Below, piece by piece: positions 9,141 to 18,218 of a stretch of DNA of 64,000 bases. The DNA lies in NCBI RefSeq assembly GCF_013623835.1, contig NZ_JABKDE010000005.1, forward strand, positions 62,001 through 126,000, read 5' to 3'. The position numbers and the translations under genes were made by a program. The stretch comes from Brevibacterium oceani (GTDB lineage Bacteria > Actinomycetota > Actinomycetes > Actinomycetales > Brevibacteriaceae). The notes beneath the pieces are model-generated. The model made no database searches. It saw only the letters and a program-made list of their open reading frames with translations, and was not told the DNA's origin. Numbering within the stretch: position 1 is the first letter of the stretch; the number at the start of each line of letters is the position of its first letter.

Positions 9141-10142
9141 ATGCCTGAGACCTCTTCGCAGACCGCCCCTCACCTGCTGTTGGCCGCCCTCGGCGGAACG
9201 ATCGCCTCGACTGCCAATGCCGCAGGTGGGGTTGCCCCTGCCCTCGGCGGCGCCGAGATCGCCGCGGCCGCTGGGCTCGATCAGGTGTGGCCGAATCTGC
9301 AGGCCGATTTCACGCAGGTCGCTCAGGTCTCGAGTGCGAATGTCACCCTCGAGATGCTCTTCGACGTCGTCGAGCTCGCCCGCACGAGCTCGGCCGACGG
9401 CATCGTACTCACGCAGGGCACCGACACCCTCGAGGAGTCGGCTTTCGGGCTCTGGCTGCTCAATGATTCGGGCACCCACATCGCCGTCACCGGGGCGATG
9501 CGCAATCCGACCCTGCCCGGTGCCGATGGTCCGGCGAACGTCCGTGCTGCTGCGCTCACCGCCCTGTCCGAGCAGGTCGCAGGTCTGCCGGCCACGCTCG
9601 TGTTCAATGACGAAGTCCACGATCCGAGGTTCGTCACGAAGTCGCACACCACCTCGACGGCGGCGTTCTCCTCCGGGCCCGTGCTCGGCGCGATCGGCTG
9701 GCTGAGCGAGGACGACCTCCACCTTCCTCACGCCCCGGGCGCCGTGCAGTCGCCCTTCGCGGGACTGACCCGTCCGGAACGTTTGGCGACGGTCGCCCTC
9801 GCCGAGGTGGGGATGGGTGAGCCGACAGAGACCCTTGATCTCTTCGCCGGGTCCGACTTCGCCGGTGCCGTGCTCTCGGGCGTCGGCGGCGGACATGTCC
9901 CCGCCGAGCTGCTGCCTGCAGTGGCCCGATTGGCCGAGTCGATGCCCGTCGTACTCGCTTCCCGCACCGGCTCGGGTGCCAGCCTGCACCGAACCTACGG
10001 TTACCCCGGCGGCGAGATCGGTCTGATCGAGACCGGACTCGTACCCGCCGGGATACTCGATGCCCGCAAGGCTCGCATCGTGCTCACTCTGGCGCTGAGC
10101 TTCGGCCTGACCCCCGCCGAGGTGTTCGCCCACTTCGGGTAG
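9141..10142 (+). CDS. L-asparaginase (type I/II family)
   Basis: 333 residues, full length for the asparaginase/glutaminase family. The first nucleophile motif LGGTIAS contains Thr20. The second catalytic motif appears as VLTQGTDTLEE with Thr94-Asp95, where most enzymes have HGTDT and this one has Gln at the preceding position. There is no signal peptide, so it is cytoplasmic and hydrolyses asparagine to aspartate and ammonia. It begins at a leaderless TAGACT promoter and is convergent with the LacI regulator, with an 18-base gap. Confidence 0.92.
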   Translation: MPETSSQTAPHLLLAALGGTIASTANAAGGVAPALGGAEIAAAAGLDQVWPNLQADFTQVAQVSSANVTLEMLFDVVELARTSSADGIVLTQGTDTLEESAFGLWLLNDSGTHIAVTGAMRNPTLPGADGPANVRAAALTALSEQVAGLPATLVFNDEVHDPRFVTKSHTTSTAAFSSGPVLGAIGWLSEDDLHLPHAPGAVQSPFAGLTRPERLATVALAEVGMGEPTETLDLFAGSDFAGAVLSGVGGGHVPAELLPAVARLAESMPVVLASRTGSGASLHRTYGYPGGEIGLIETGLVPAGILDARKARIVLTLALSFGLTPAEVFAHFG

Positions 10143-10160
10143 TCAGCGGGATTCGGCTCC

Positions 10161-11168
10161 TCAGATCGGACGGGTCGAGCCGCGAACGACGAGTTCGGGG
10201 GTGAATTCTCGATCGTGGTGCTCATGGGAAACAGAAGCGTTCTCCTGCAGCAGCGTCTCGACCGCCGTCCGCCCCAGCAGCTCGGCCGGCTGTCGCACGG
10301 AGGTCAGTGGGACGATCGTCGAGAACGCGTAGTCGATGTCGTCGTAACCGACGATCGCGATGTCGTCGGGGATCCTCAGATCGCTGAACATGAGCACCGC
10401 CTGCATGAAGCCGACGGCGAGCAGGTCGTTGGCACAGAAGACCGCATCGGGTCGTTCGCCATCGGGCAGAGCAACGACCTTCTCTCCCGCATTCCGACCG
10501 GCCAGGATGGTCAGCTCCTCGGTGCCGAACACCGGCAGCTCGAGCCCTGATTCCTCCGCACGCCCTCGAGCTCCGAGCAAGCGGTCAGCGACCTGCGGCA
10601 GCGATTGCGGCCCCCCGATGAAGGCCGGGCGCGTGCAGCCGCCGGCAAGGATGTGGTCGAGCGCCATCCGACCTCCGGCGACGTTGTCCACAGTCACCGA
10701 CGACAGTGCGTAGCCTCTCGAGGCACGGTCGACGAGCATGACGGGCGTCCCCCGACCGGCGACGGATTCGAGCTGGGACAGATCGGAGCCGGTCGGCGTC
10801 ACAAGCAGGCCGTTGACCCGCTGTTCAGCGAACAGGTCGACATACTTCGATTCCCGTACCTCATCGGTTCCCGAATCACCGATGAGCAATGACAGTCCCG
10901 CCTCATCACACGCCTGTCTGGCGCCATGCGCAACCGAAGCGAAGAACGGATTGGACGTGTCGAGCACGACGAGCCCCAAACTGCTGCTGTGGCCGGACCT
11001 CAGCTGCCTCGCTGCGGCATTGCGAACGAAGCCGAGTTCATCGATCGCCTCATTGACCTTCCGGGCGGTCGACGCCGCCACCCTTGACGAGCCATTGACC
11101 ACATGGGACACGGTTCCGACGGAGACTCCGGCGCGATCGGCGACCTCACGCATACTCACTTTCGCCAT
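10161..11168 (-). CDS. LacI-family repressor of the rhamnose operon
   Basis: 335 residues. The N-terminal helix-turn-helix (MREVADRAGVSVGTVSHVVNG, about residues 5-26) and the LacI hinge (AARQLRSGHS) are followed by a periplasmic-binding-like sensor domain to residue 335. The start has AAGGAGG six bases upstream; the ORF extends 48 further codons without support. It is divergent from the rhamnose operon, and a perfect LacI-type palindrome lies in the shared spacer, so it most likely represses that operon until L-rhamnose or a derivative binds. The inducer identity is inferred from context only. Confidence 0.9.
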   Translation of the reverse strand: MAKVSMREVADRAGVSVGTVSHVVNGSSRVAASTARKVNEAIDELGFVRNAAARQLRSGHSSSLGLVVLDTSNPFFASVAHGARQACDEAGLSLLIGDSGTDEVRESKYVDLFAEQRVNGLLVTPTGSDLSQLESVAGRGTPVMLVDRASRGYALSSVTVDNVAGGRMALDHILAGGCTRPAFIGGPQSLPQVADRLLGARGRAEESGLELPVFGTEELTILAGRNAGEKVVALPDGERPDAVFCANDLLAVGFMQAVLMFSDLRIPDDIAIVGYDDIDYAFSTIVPLTSVRQPAELLGRTAVETLLQENASVSHEHHDREFTPELVVRGSTRPI

Positions 11169-11271
11169 GAGCCTCCTTCGAAACCGGCACCCGGGCTGAC
11201 AGTCACCACGGGCAGGAACATGTCTCATTGTGCCCGATACCGGCGGCACAAGCCCTGCATCAGTCACCGCC

Positions 11272-11300
11272 TTGATGTGATCAGGACGACATGCTAGTGT
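11272..11300 (+). promoter_or_regulatory. Predicted promoter of the rhamnose operon
   Basis: TTGATG (11272-11277), exactly 17 bases, TAGTGT (11295-11300). Transcription would start near 11307, just before the operator at 11314. Confidence 0.55.
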
Positions 11301-11313
11301 TCCCAACAACAAT

Positions 11314-11329
11314 ATTGAAACGTTTCAAT
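11314..11329. promoter_or_regulatory. LacI-type operator
   Basis: ATTGAAACGTTTCAAT is a perfect 16-bp palindrome with the central CG typical of LacI/PurR-family operators. It begins about seven bases after the predicted start of transcription, so bound repressor would block promoter clearance or elongation. Confidence 0.85.
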
Positions 11330-11379
11330 TCATCGTCGGCAACGCAGAGTCGCGAACCCGATCAATCCCGGAGGAACCT

Positions 11380-12717
11380 ATGAGGGACACAACGACGTCG
11401 TCCAAATGGAAGGCCACGGTCGCCGTGGCCATGTCGAACTACATCGAGGCCGGTTCGATCATCGCGATCGCCACGAGCATGAGCCTGTGGCAGACCGAGT
11501 TCGGCCTCGACAGCATGGCCGTCGGCCTGCTCAGCGCCTTGAGCGCCAATGCGTTCGGCGCTGCCATCGGTGCCGCCATCGGCGGACCGCTCTGCGACCG
11601 CTACGGCCGCAAGTTCATCTACACCTATGACCTTCTGCTGTACATGTTCGGCACGCTGTTCGCGATCTTCGCTCTCAACTTCACCTCGCTCCTCATCGGC
11701 TTCGTCCTCACCGGAATCGCCGTCGGAGCCGGCGTCACCGCCGCATGGACCTACATCGCCGAAGAGGCTCCCGACGGTCGTCGCGCCGGTCACGTCGGTG
11801 TGGCCCAGCTCGCCTGGTCCATCGGGCCGATGATCGGCTTCCTGCTCGCTGCACTGCTCGAGCCCATGGGCCTGCTGGGTTCGCGCATCATCTTCGCCCA
11901 TCTCTTCGTCATCGCGTTCATCACTTGGTGGGTCCGTCGCGGTTTGGCCGAGTCGCGCCGGTGGACGGAGAAGAATGCGAATCCCAACAGCGTCAGCACT
12001 TACCGCGGTTTCTTCGAAATGTTCGCCAACAAGAAGAATCTCACCGCTCTCCTCTTCCTCATCGGTGTCTACGGGCTCTGGAACACCGTGGCCGGGCAGG
12101 CCGGCATCTTCCAGCCACGCATCTACGAAGCCACCGGACTCACCGATGCCCGCTCCCAATACCTCCTGCAGGTCCTCGTCTGGGGCCTGACCAGTGCCGC
12201 AACGTTCTTCGGCTTCATGCGCTACGGGGACAAGGTCTCCCGCAAGTGGCTCTACGGCTTCGGCGCCGGACTCGGCGTCATCGCATGGGCCGTTCTCATC
12301 TACGGACCGGCCGGCTGGTTTTCGCTGCTGACCTTCGCCATCGGCTGGGGCATCTCCTCGGGTATCGGCGCTCAGGCCTTCTACGGACTGTGGGCGGCCG
12401 AACTCTTCGCCACCCGCTACCGGGCCTCCGCACAGGGCTTCATGTTCATGACCGTGCGCGTCATGGTCGGCGTCCTCTCCCTGTGGTTCCCCCTCATGCT
12501 CGAGAAGACCGGCATCCATGGTGTCGGCGTCCTCATCCTCGGCCTACTCATCGCGGCCCTGCTCATCGGCATGATCTGGGCACCGAAGACGCAGAACAAG
12601 ACCCTCGAAGAGATCGAGATCGAACGCTACGGACGACTTCTCGATGCTGATCACGCCACCGAGGTGGCCGAAGGCAATATTCGTCCCGACGGCACCCCTG
12701 CGGTCAGGGAGCCCTGA
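11380..12717 (+). CDS. MFS sugar transporter, probably L-rhamnose uptake
   Basis: 445 residues with 12 predicted transmembrane helices. The loop between helices 2 and 3 carries DRYGRK, the sugar/metabolite-proton symporter signature. The C-terminal cytoplasmic tail is KTLEEIEIERYG and beyond, resembling the sugar-porter PETKG-like end. GGAGG sits six bases before the ATG. It is the first gene of the operator-controlled rhamnose operon and no other sugar importer is linked, so L-rhamnose is the likely substrate. The related proton/rhamnose symporter RhaT belongs to a different family, so the assignment is by context. Confidence 0.85.
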   Translation: MRDTTTSSKWKATVAVAMSNYIEAGSIIAIATSMSLWQTEFGLDSMAVGLLSALSANAFGAAIGAAIGGPLCDRYGRKFIYTYDLLLYMFGTLFAIFALNFTSLLIGFVLTGIAVGAGVTAAWTYIAEEAPDGRRAGHVGVAQLAWSIGPMIGFLLAALLEPMGLLGSRIIFAHLFVIAFITWWVRRGLAESRRWTEKNANPNSVSTYRGFFEMFANKKNLTALLFLIGVYGLWNTVAGQAGIFQPRIYEATGLTDARSQYLLQVLVWGLTSAATFFGFMRYGDKVSRKWLYGFGAGLGVIAWAVLIYGPAGWFSLLTFAIGWGISSGIGAQAFYGLWAAELFATRYRASAQGFMFMTVRVMVGVLSLWFPLMLEKTGIHGVGVLILGLLIAALLIGMIWAPKTQNKTLEEIEIERYGRLLDADHATEVAEGNIRPDGTPAVREP

Positions 12718-12718
12718 G

Positions 12719-13069
12719 ATGGAACGTGTGTGCTTCCGCATGCAGGTCGACCCCGCCCGTCTCGCTGACTACATCGCCGCCCACCGAGCAGTGTGGCCGG
12801 AGATGCTCGAGGCCCTCGAAGAGACAGGATGGCGCAACTACTCTCTGTTCGCCGATCCGACAGGCATGGTCATCGGCTACCTCGAGACCGACGACTACGA
12901 AGCAGCCCAGAAGGGCATGGAGCTCACGGAGATCAATGCCGCCTGGCAGGAGTCGATGTCTCCGTACTTCGCTGCCGGAGGATCCTTCGACGCAGGCCCC
13001 GAACAGCTGCGCGAGGTCTTCCACCTCGAGGATCAACTCACCAAGTACTCAGCACCTCAGCAACAGTAA
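12719..13069 (+). CDS. rhaM: L-rhamnose mutarotase
   Basis: 116 residues, close to the usual length of about 104. RhaM interconverts the alpha and beta anomers of L-rhamnose. Family features are visible: MERVCFRMQV at the start, the conserved His in AAHRAVWPEM, the NYSLF strand, LETDDYEAA and the W-x-x-x-M segment. The ATG is one base after the transporter stop (TGA then G-ATG), so the genes are coupled. The tail is about ten residues longer than usual. Confidence 0.92.
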   Translation: MERVCFRMQVDPARLADYIAAHRAVWPEMLEALEETGWRNYSLFADPTGMVIGYLETDDYEAAQKGMELTEINAAWQESMSPYFAAGGSFDAGPEQLREVFHLEDQLTKYSAPQQQ

Positions 13070-13075
13070 GGAACC

Positions 13076-14254
13076 GTGACTCCCATGAGCACACCCCGCA
13101 CCTTCTCCGATATCACCGACCAGCTTGCCGCGCAGGCGATCGAGCTGCCGTCGTGGGCGTTCGGCAACTCCGGCACCCGGTTCAAGGTCTTCGGCACCCC
13201 GGGCACCCCACGGGACCCGTTCGAGAAGATCGCCGACGCCGCCAAGGTCGACGAACTCACCGGCCTCGCCCCACAGGTGGCACTGCACATCCCTTGGGAC
13301 CTCTGCGACTTCGACGAACTGGCCACGCACGCAGAGGATCTCGGGGTCCGACTCGGCACCGTCAACTCGAACACCTTCCAGGACGATGACTTCAAGTTCG
13401 GCGCACTGACTCATGAAGACCAGGCGATCCGGACGAAGGCGATCGATCATCATCTCGAATGCATCGATGTCATGGACCGCACAGGCTCGCGCGATCTCAA
13501 GATCTGGCTGGCAGAGGGCTCGAACTATCCTGGCCAGGCTGATATGCGGGGTCGCCAGGACCGACTCCACGACTCGCTGACCAGGATCTACGACCGCCTC
13601 GGCGACGAACAGCGGCTGGTACTCGAGTACAAGTTCTTCGAACCGTCGTTCTACCACACGGATGTCCCCGACTGGGGTACGAGCTATGCCCAAGTGGCCG
13701 CCCTCGGCGAGAAGGCGATGGTCTGCCTCGACACCGGACATCACGCGCCGGGAACGAACATCGAGTTCATCGTCATGCAGCTGCTGCGGCTGGGCAAGCT
13801 CGGCTCCTTCGACTTCAATTCGCGGTTCTATGCCGATGACGACCTCATGGTCGGTGCCGCCGATCCGTTCCAGCTCTTCCGCATCATCCACGAGGTGATC
13901 CGCGGCGGGGGCCTCAACAACCCGAACGTCGCGTTCATGCTCGACCAGTGCCACAACGTGGAGAACAAGATCGAAGGCCAGATCCGGTCGGTGCTCAACG
14001 TTCAGGAGATGACCGCCCGGGCACTCCTCATCGACACCGAGGCACTGCAGGAGGCTCAGAGGGCCGGTGATGTCATCACTGCCAACGACATCTTCATGGA
14101 TGCTTTCTACACCGACGTTCGCCCGGATCTGGCGGAGTGGAGAGTCTCCCGCGGTCTGCCCGCCGACCCGATCCGCGCCTTCCGCGATTCCGGCTACCAG
14201 CAGCAGATCGCCGCCGACCGCGTCGGCGGAACCCAGGCCGGCTGGGGCGCCTGA
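13076..14254 (+). CDS. rhaI: L-rhamnose isomerase (Pseudomonas stutzeri/RhaI type)
   Basis: 392 residues. Converts L-rhamnose to L-rhamnulose. It belongs to the TIM-barrel RhaI group rather than the E. coli RhaA group. Metal- and substrate-binding segments are recognisable: LHIPWD, LAEGSNYPGQ, LEYKFFEP, CLDTGHHAPG and SFDFNSRFYADDD. The start is uncertain: GTG at 13076 is only three bases from AAGGA, while ATG at 13085 (MSTPRTF) is 12 bases from it; the core is unaffected. It follows rhaM by six bases. Confidence 0.92.
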   Translation: MTPMSTPRTFSDITDQLAAQAIELPSWAFGNSGTRFKVFGTPGTPRDPFEKIADAAKVDELTGLAPQVALHIPWDLCDFDELATHAEDLGVRLGTVNSNTFQDDDFKFGALTHEDQAIRTKAIDHHLECIDVMDRTGSRDLKIWLAEGSNYPGQADMRGRQDRLHDSLTRIYDRLGDEQRLVLEYKFFEPSFYHTDVPDWGTSYAQVAALGEKAMVCLDTGHHAPGTNIEFIVMQLLRLGKLGSFDFNSRFYADDDLMVGAADPFQLFRIIHEVIRGGGLNNPNVAFMLDQCHNVENKIEGQIRSVLNVQEMTARALLIDTEALQEAQRAGDVITANDIFMDAFYTDVRPDLAEWRVSRGLPADPIRAFRDSGYQQQIAADRVGGTQAGWGA

Positions 14255-14266
14255 TCCAAAACACAC

Positions 14267-14298
14267 CGGGGTGCCCCGGACGATTCCTGGGCACCCCG
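14267..14298 (+). terminator. Intercistronic hairpin in the rhamnose operon
   Basis: CGGGGTGCCC (14267-14276) pairs perfectly with GGGCACCCCG (14289-14298) over a 12-base loop. No T-run follows. It lies in the 106-base gap between the isomerase and the aldolase, the largest gap in the operon, and probably stabilises the upstream message or partly attenuates the downstream genes. Confidence 0.6.
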
Positions 14299-14360
14299 CC
14301 AGCAGCCCCTCCCCCACCCGCCATTCACTTCGCCATTCGCACCATCCTCCGAGGAGAACC

Positions 14361-16397
14361 ATGACCAACCCGACAGTGAACGAACTCATCGCCCGCTCGA
14401 ACTCACTGGGGGCCGACCGCCGCAACACGAACTTTGCCGGCGGCAACACCTCTGCCAAGGGCACCGACCTCGACCCGGTGACCGGTGAGAAAGTCGAACT
14501 GCTGTGGGTCAAGGGCTCGGGCGGCGATCTCGGCACGCTCACCCCCGAAGGCTTGGCGGTTCTCCGACTCGACCGACTGCGGGCTATGGAGACCACCTAC
14601 CCGGGCATCGAGCGGGAAGACGAAATGGTCGCGGCCTTCGACTACACCCTGCACGGCAAGGGTGGGGCAGCACCCTCGATCGACACCGCGATGCATGGTC
14701 TCGTCGACGCCGCACATGTCGACCACCTCCATCCGGATTCGGGCATCGCGATCGCCACCGCCGCCGACGGCGAGGCGCTGACGCAGAGCATCTTCGGCGA
14801 CCGGGTCGTGTGGGTGCCCTGGCGTCGGCCCGGCTTCCAGCTCGGCCTCGACATCGCCGCGATCCGCAAGGAGAACCCGCAGGCCATCGGCACCATCCTC
14901 GGTGGTCACGGGATCACGGCATGGGGAGCAACCTCGGCGGAATCCGAGGAGAACTCACGCTGGATCATCGACACTGCGGCACGCTACATCGAGGAGCACG
15001 GCCGCCCCGACCCCTTCGGCCCGGTCCGGCCGGACTACGCCGGCCTGCCGACCGACGAGCGCCGGGTCAAAGCGGCCGCACTCGCGCCGCACCTGCGCAG
15101 GCTCGCCTCGGCGGATAAGACCATGGTCGGTCACTTCACCGACGATCCCGCCGTGCTCGAGTTCCTCGCCGGCGACAAGCTCAACGCCCTCGCCGAACTC
15201 GGCACGAGCTGCCCCGACCATTTCCTGCGCACGAAGGTCAAACCGCTGGTCGTCGATCTGCCCGCGGCCACCTCGGTCGACGACATCATCGCAGCGCTCC
15301 CCGGCCTGCACGAGGCCTACCGAGCCGATTACCAGGCCTATTACGATCGCCACGCGGAACCGGATTCCCCGGCCATGCGGGGAGCCGACCCAGCCATCAT
15401 CCTCGTCCCCGGCGTCGGCATGTTCTCCTACGGCGCGGACAAGCAGACCGCACGAGTGGCAGGGGAGTTCTATATCAACGCCATCAATGTCATGCGCGGG
15501 GCTGAAGCCCTGTCGTCCTATGCTCCGATCTCCGAAGCCGAGAAGTTCCGCATCGAGTACTGGGCGTTGGAAGAGGCGAAGCTCAAGCGGAAGCCAGCAC
15601 CGAAGCCCATGGCCTCTCGCGTCGCCTTCGTCACCGGTGCCGCTTCGGGCATCGGCAAGGCGATCGCCACACGATTGGCCTCCGAAGGCGCCTGCGTCGT
15701 CATCGCCGATCTCGACCGTGACAAGGCCGAGGCTGCCGCCGCGGAGCTCGGTTCCTCCGATGTCGCCATCGGTGTCGCCGCCGACGTCTCCGACGAGGCG
15801 GGGGTGCAGTCGGCTCTCGCCGAGGCGGTGCTCGCGTTCGGAGGAATCGACCTCGTCGTCAACAACGCCGGACTGTCTCTGTCGAAGTCGCTGTTCGACA
15901 CGACTGAGGCCGATTGGGACCTCCAGCACGACGTCATGGCCAAGGGCTCGTTCCTCGTGTCGAAGAACGCTGCGCGGATCCTCGTCGACCAGGGCCTCGG
16001 CGGCGACATCGTCTACATCTCCTCGAAGAACTCGGTGTTCGCAGGGCCGAACAACATCGCCTACTCGGCGACGAAGGCCGACCAGGCCCATCAAGTGCGT
16101 CTGCTCGCCGCCGAGCTCGGCGAACACGGCATCCGCGTCAACGGGATCAACCCCGATGGAGTCGTCCGCGGATCCGGCATCTTCGCCGGAGGCTGGGGTG
16201 CTCAGCGAGCAAAGACGTATGGAGTCGAGGAGAAGGATCTGGGGAAGTTCTACGCCCAGCGCACCATCCTCGGTCGTGAGGTCGTTCCGGAGAACGTCGC
16301 AAATGCCGTCTTCGCTCTGTGCACCGACGATTTCTCGCACACGACCGGTCTGCACGTGCCCGTCGACGCCGGCGTCGCCGCCGCCTTCCTGCGGTGA
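14361..16397 (+). CDS. rhaD: Bifunctional rhamnulose-1-phosphate aldolase / lactaldehyde dehydrogenase
   Basis: 678 residues, the fused form common in actinobacteria and Bacillus. The N-terminal class II aldolase domain (about 10-400) has the zinc ligands in HLHP (122-125) and GGHG (181-184). It splits L-rhamnulose-1-phosphate into dihydroxyacetone phosphate and L-lactaldehyde. The C-terminal short-chain dehydrogenase domain (about 418-678) has TGAASGIG (425-432), NNAG and the YSATK active site, and is expected to oxidise lactaldehyde. GAGGAGA stands upstream of the ATG. The open frame extends 98 codons further up but overlaps the isomerase gene in another frame, so that extension is rejected. 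Confidence 0.93.
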   Translation: MTNPTVNELIARSNSLGADRRNTNFAGGNTSAKGTDLDPVTGEKVELLWVKGSGGDLGTLTPEGLAVLRLDRLRAMETTYPGIEREDEMVAAFDYTLHGKGGAAPSIDTAMHGLVDAAHVDHLHPDSGIAIATAADGEALTQSIFGDRVVWVPWRRPGFQLGLDIAAIRKENPQAIGTILGGHGITAWGATSAESEENSRWIIDTAARYIEEHGRPDPFGPVRPDYAGLPTDERRVKAAALAPHLRRLASADKTMVGHFTDDPAVLEFLAGDKLNALAELGTSCPDHFLRTKVKPLVVDLPAATSVDDIIAALPGLHEAYRADYQAYYDRHAEPDSPAMRGADPAIILVPGVGMFSYGADKQTARVAGEFYINAINVMRGAEALSSYAPISEAEKFRIEYWALEEAKLKRKPAPKPMASRVAFVTGAASGIGKAIATRLASEGACVVIADLDRDKAEAAAAELGSSDVAIGVAADVSDEAGVQSALAEAVLAFGGIDLVVNNAGLSLSKSLFDTTEADWDLQHDVMAKGSFLVSKNAARILVDQGLGGDIVYISSKNSVFAGPNNIAYSATKADQAHQVRLLAAELGEHGIRVNGINPDGVVRGSGIFAGGWGAQRAKTYGVEEKDLGKFYAQRTILGREVVPENVANAVFALCTDDFSHTTGLHVPVDAGVAAAFLR

Positions 16398-17857
16398 TGT
16401 CGGGCTCAACCGTGGACAGGCCCACTGGACTCACGCTCGCGGCCGTCGACCTCGGCGCCACGAGTGGTCGCGTCATCCTCGGCGGGGTCACAGACGGTGT
16501 GCTGCAGATGAAGCACGTCGCGCGGTTCCCGAATGCGCCGCAGATGGTGGGCGAGAGTCTGCATTGGAACATCCAATCTCTCTTCGCTGGCCTGAGCGAC
16601 GGCTTGCGAGAGGCGATCAGCGCGAGTCCGGGTCTCGCCAGCATCGGCATCGACTCGTGGGCCGTCGACTACGGGCTGCTGTGGGACGGAAGACTGCTCG
16701 GCATCCCGCATCACTATCGGGACGGAAGGAACCTGCGCGGTGTCGAAATCGTCCATGACAGCATGGGACCAGCAGAACTCTTTGCCCACAACGGCCTCCA
16801 GCATCTGGATTTCAACACCGTCTTCCAGTTCGCGGTCGAAGCGGAAGACGGGTTCCTCGACCTCGCCGACCGCGCCCTGCTCATCCCCGACCTCATCGCC
16901 TTCTGGCTCACCGATCAGATGCGAACGGAGCTGACGAATGCCTCGACCACAGGTCTGCTCTCGGTGACGGATGGCACCTGGGATGTCGACCTGATGAATC
17001 GGCTCGAACTGCCCTGTGGCCTACTGCCCGAACTCGTCTCCCCCGGCGAGCGCCTCGGTGAACTCACCGAGCCGGTCGCGGAGCGTCTCGGCGCTCGCGC
17101 ACCGATCCAGGTCACGGCCGTCGGCAGCCATGACACCGCCTCGGCGGTGGTGGCCGTTCCGATGGAGGGGCCGAACTGCGCATTCATCTCCAGTGGGACC
17201 TGGTCCCTGGTCGGTCTCGAGATCGACGTTCCCGTCGTGACCGAAGAAGCCCGACTGGCGAACTTCACGAACGAAGGCGGCGTCGACGGCACGGTCCGGT
17301 TCCTCAAGAATGTCTCGGGACTGTGGCTGCTGAGCGAATCGATGCGTCAGTGGGAGCAGGATGCCACTGACGCCCAGCGCAGCTCAAACCTCGAGACTCT
17401 GCTCGCCGAGGCGGCCGAAGTCGAGGCACCGGTGGCCGTCTTCGATCCGTCCGACGACCGTTTCACCCCACCCGGGGATATGCCCAGCCGCATCCGCGAT
17501 TGGTGTGTCGAACACGGTCAGGAGCCACCGCGCACCCGAGCCGAGGTGGTCCGTTCGATCCTCGAATCGCTCGCCACCGCCTATGCCTCGACGATCTCGA
17601 CTGCCGAAGAACTGACCGGCAGAACGGTCGAGACGATCCACGTCGTCGGCGGAGGGTCACAGAATTCACTGCTGTGCCGACTGACCGCCGAGCGTACCGG
17701 GTGCCGCGTCATCGCCGGCCCTGTTGAAGCGACTGCGATCGGCAACCTGCTCGTCCAGGCCCGGGCGGTCGGCCAGGTCTCAGAGGACGCCTCCCTAGCT
17801 GATCTGCGACAGATCGTTCGGAATTCGTTCCCGGTCGTCGAATACTCGCCGTCCTGA
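16397..17857 (+). CDS. rhaB: L-rhamnulokinase
   Basis: 486 residues, FGGY carbohydrate kinase. The N-terminal phosphate-binding motif AAVDLGATSGR, the catalytic-site stretch SWAVDYGLL, the SGTWSL segment and the C-terminal adenosine motif VVGGGSQN are all present. It phosphorylates L-rhamnulose at C1, feeding the fused aldolase. ATG overlaps the previous stop by one base (TGATG). This completes the pathway: import, mutarotation, isomerisation, phosphorylation and cleavage. It ends 21 bases before the convergent HepT-like gene; no clear hairpin is seen between them. Confidence 0.95.
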   Translation: MSGSTVDRPTGLTLAAVDLGATSGRVILGGVTDGVLQMKHVARFPNAPQMVGESLHWNIQSLFAGLSDGLREAISASPGLASIGIDSWAVDYGLLWDGRLLGIPHHYRDGRNLRGVEIVHDSMGPAELFAHNGLQHLDFNTVFQFAVEAEDGFLDLADRALLIPDLIAFWLTDQMRTELTNASTTGLLSVTDGTWDVDLMNRLELPCGLLPELVSPGERLGELTEPVAERLGARAPIQVTAVGSHDTASAVVAVPMEGPNCAFISSGTWSLVGLEIDVPVVTEEARLANFTNEGGVDGTVRFLKNVSGLWLLSESMRQWEQDATDAQRSSNLETLLAEAAEVEAPVAVFDPSDDRFTPPGDMPSRIRDWCVEHGQEPPRTRAEVVRSILESLATAYASTISTAEELTGRTVETIHVVGGGSQNSLLCRLTAERTGCRVIAGPVEATAIGNLLVQARAVGQVSEDASLADLRQIVRNSFPVVEYSPS

Positions 17858-17878
17858 AATCGGCAGCTGATGTGTTCG

Positions 17879-18184
17879 CTAGCCGCCTTCAGTTTGCAAG
17901 AATTCTTCGATTGAAGGAAGCAGTTGAGGAATCTCGTACCGCAGAGTTGACCACACAAACCCATAGTCGATTTCGCCATACTCGTGCGCAGTCACGTTTC
18001 GCATGCCGATGATCCGATGAATGTTCGGTACTTGGTCTGCCAGCTCAGGTTGAGCACCACGAAACTTCTTCAACGCTTCTCCGAGGAGCTCCAACTGTCT
18101 CTCGACAGCAGAGCGAACCAACAGATTCTCGGCGAATGACTCGAGGTCGGATATCCCGGAAACGAACCCTGTCATAGCGTTCAT
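17879..18184 (-). CDS. hepT: HepT-like RNase toxin (DUF86), N-terminus uncertain
   Basis: 101 residues from the first ATG. Contains RNVTAHEY (62-69), the R-x4-H-x-Y motif of HepT toxins: Arg and His act in RNA cleavage, and the Tyr is AMPylated by the partner MntA. In-frame sequence upstream of this ATG, with no stop for 13 codons, reads as a further piece of the first HepT helix (RAWLWDAVAS), but it offers no ATG, GTG or TTG. A CTG at 18205 is the only candidate. Either a CTG start is used or the gene has lost its start. G+C is clearly below that of the neighbours, which fits horizontal gain. Confidence 0.75.
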   Translation of the reverse strand: MNAMTGFVSGISDLESFAENLLVRSAVERQLELLGEALKKFRGAQPELADQVPNIHRIIGMRNVTAHEYGEIDYGFVWSTLRYEIPQLLPSIEEFLQTEGG

Positions 18185-18218
18185 CGACGCAACTGCGTCC
18201 CACAGCCAGGCTCTTGAG

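Noticed and set aside
14067..14360. 98-codon N-terminal extension of the rhamnulose aldolase
   Set aside because: It overlaps the isomerase gene in another frame; a strong GAGGAGA site precedes the ATG at 14361.
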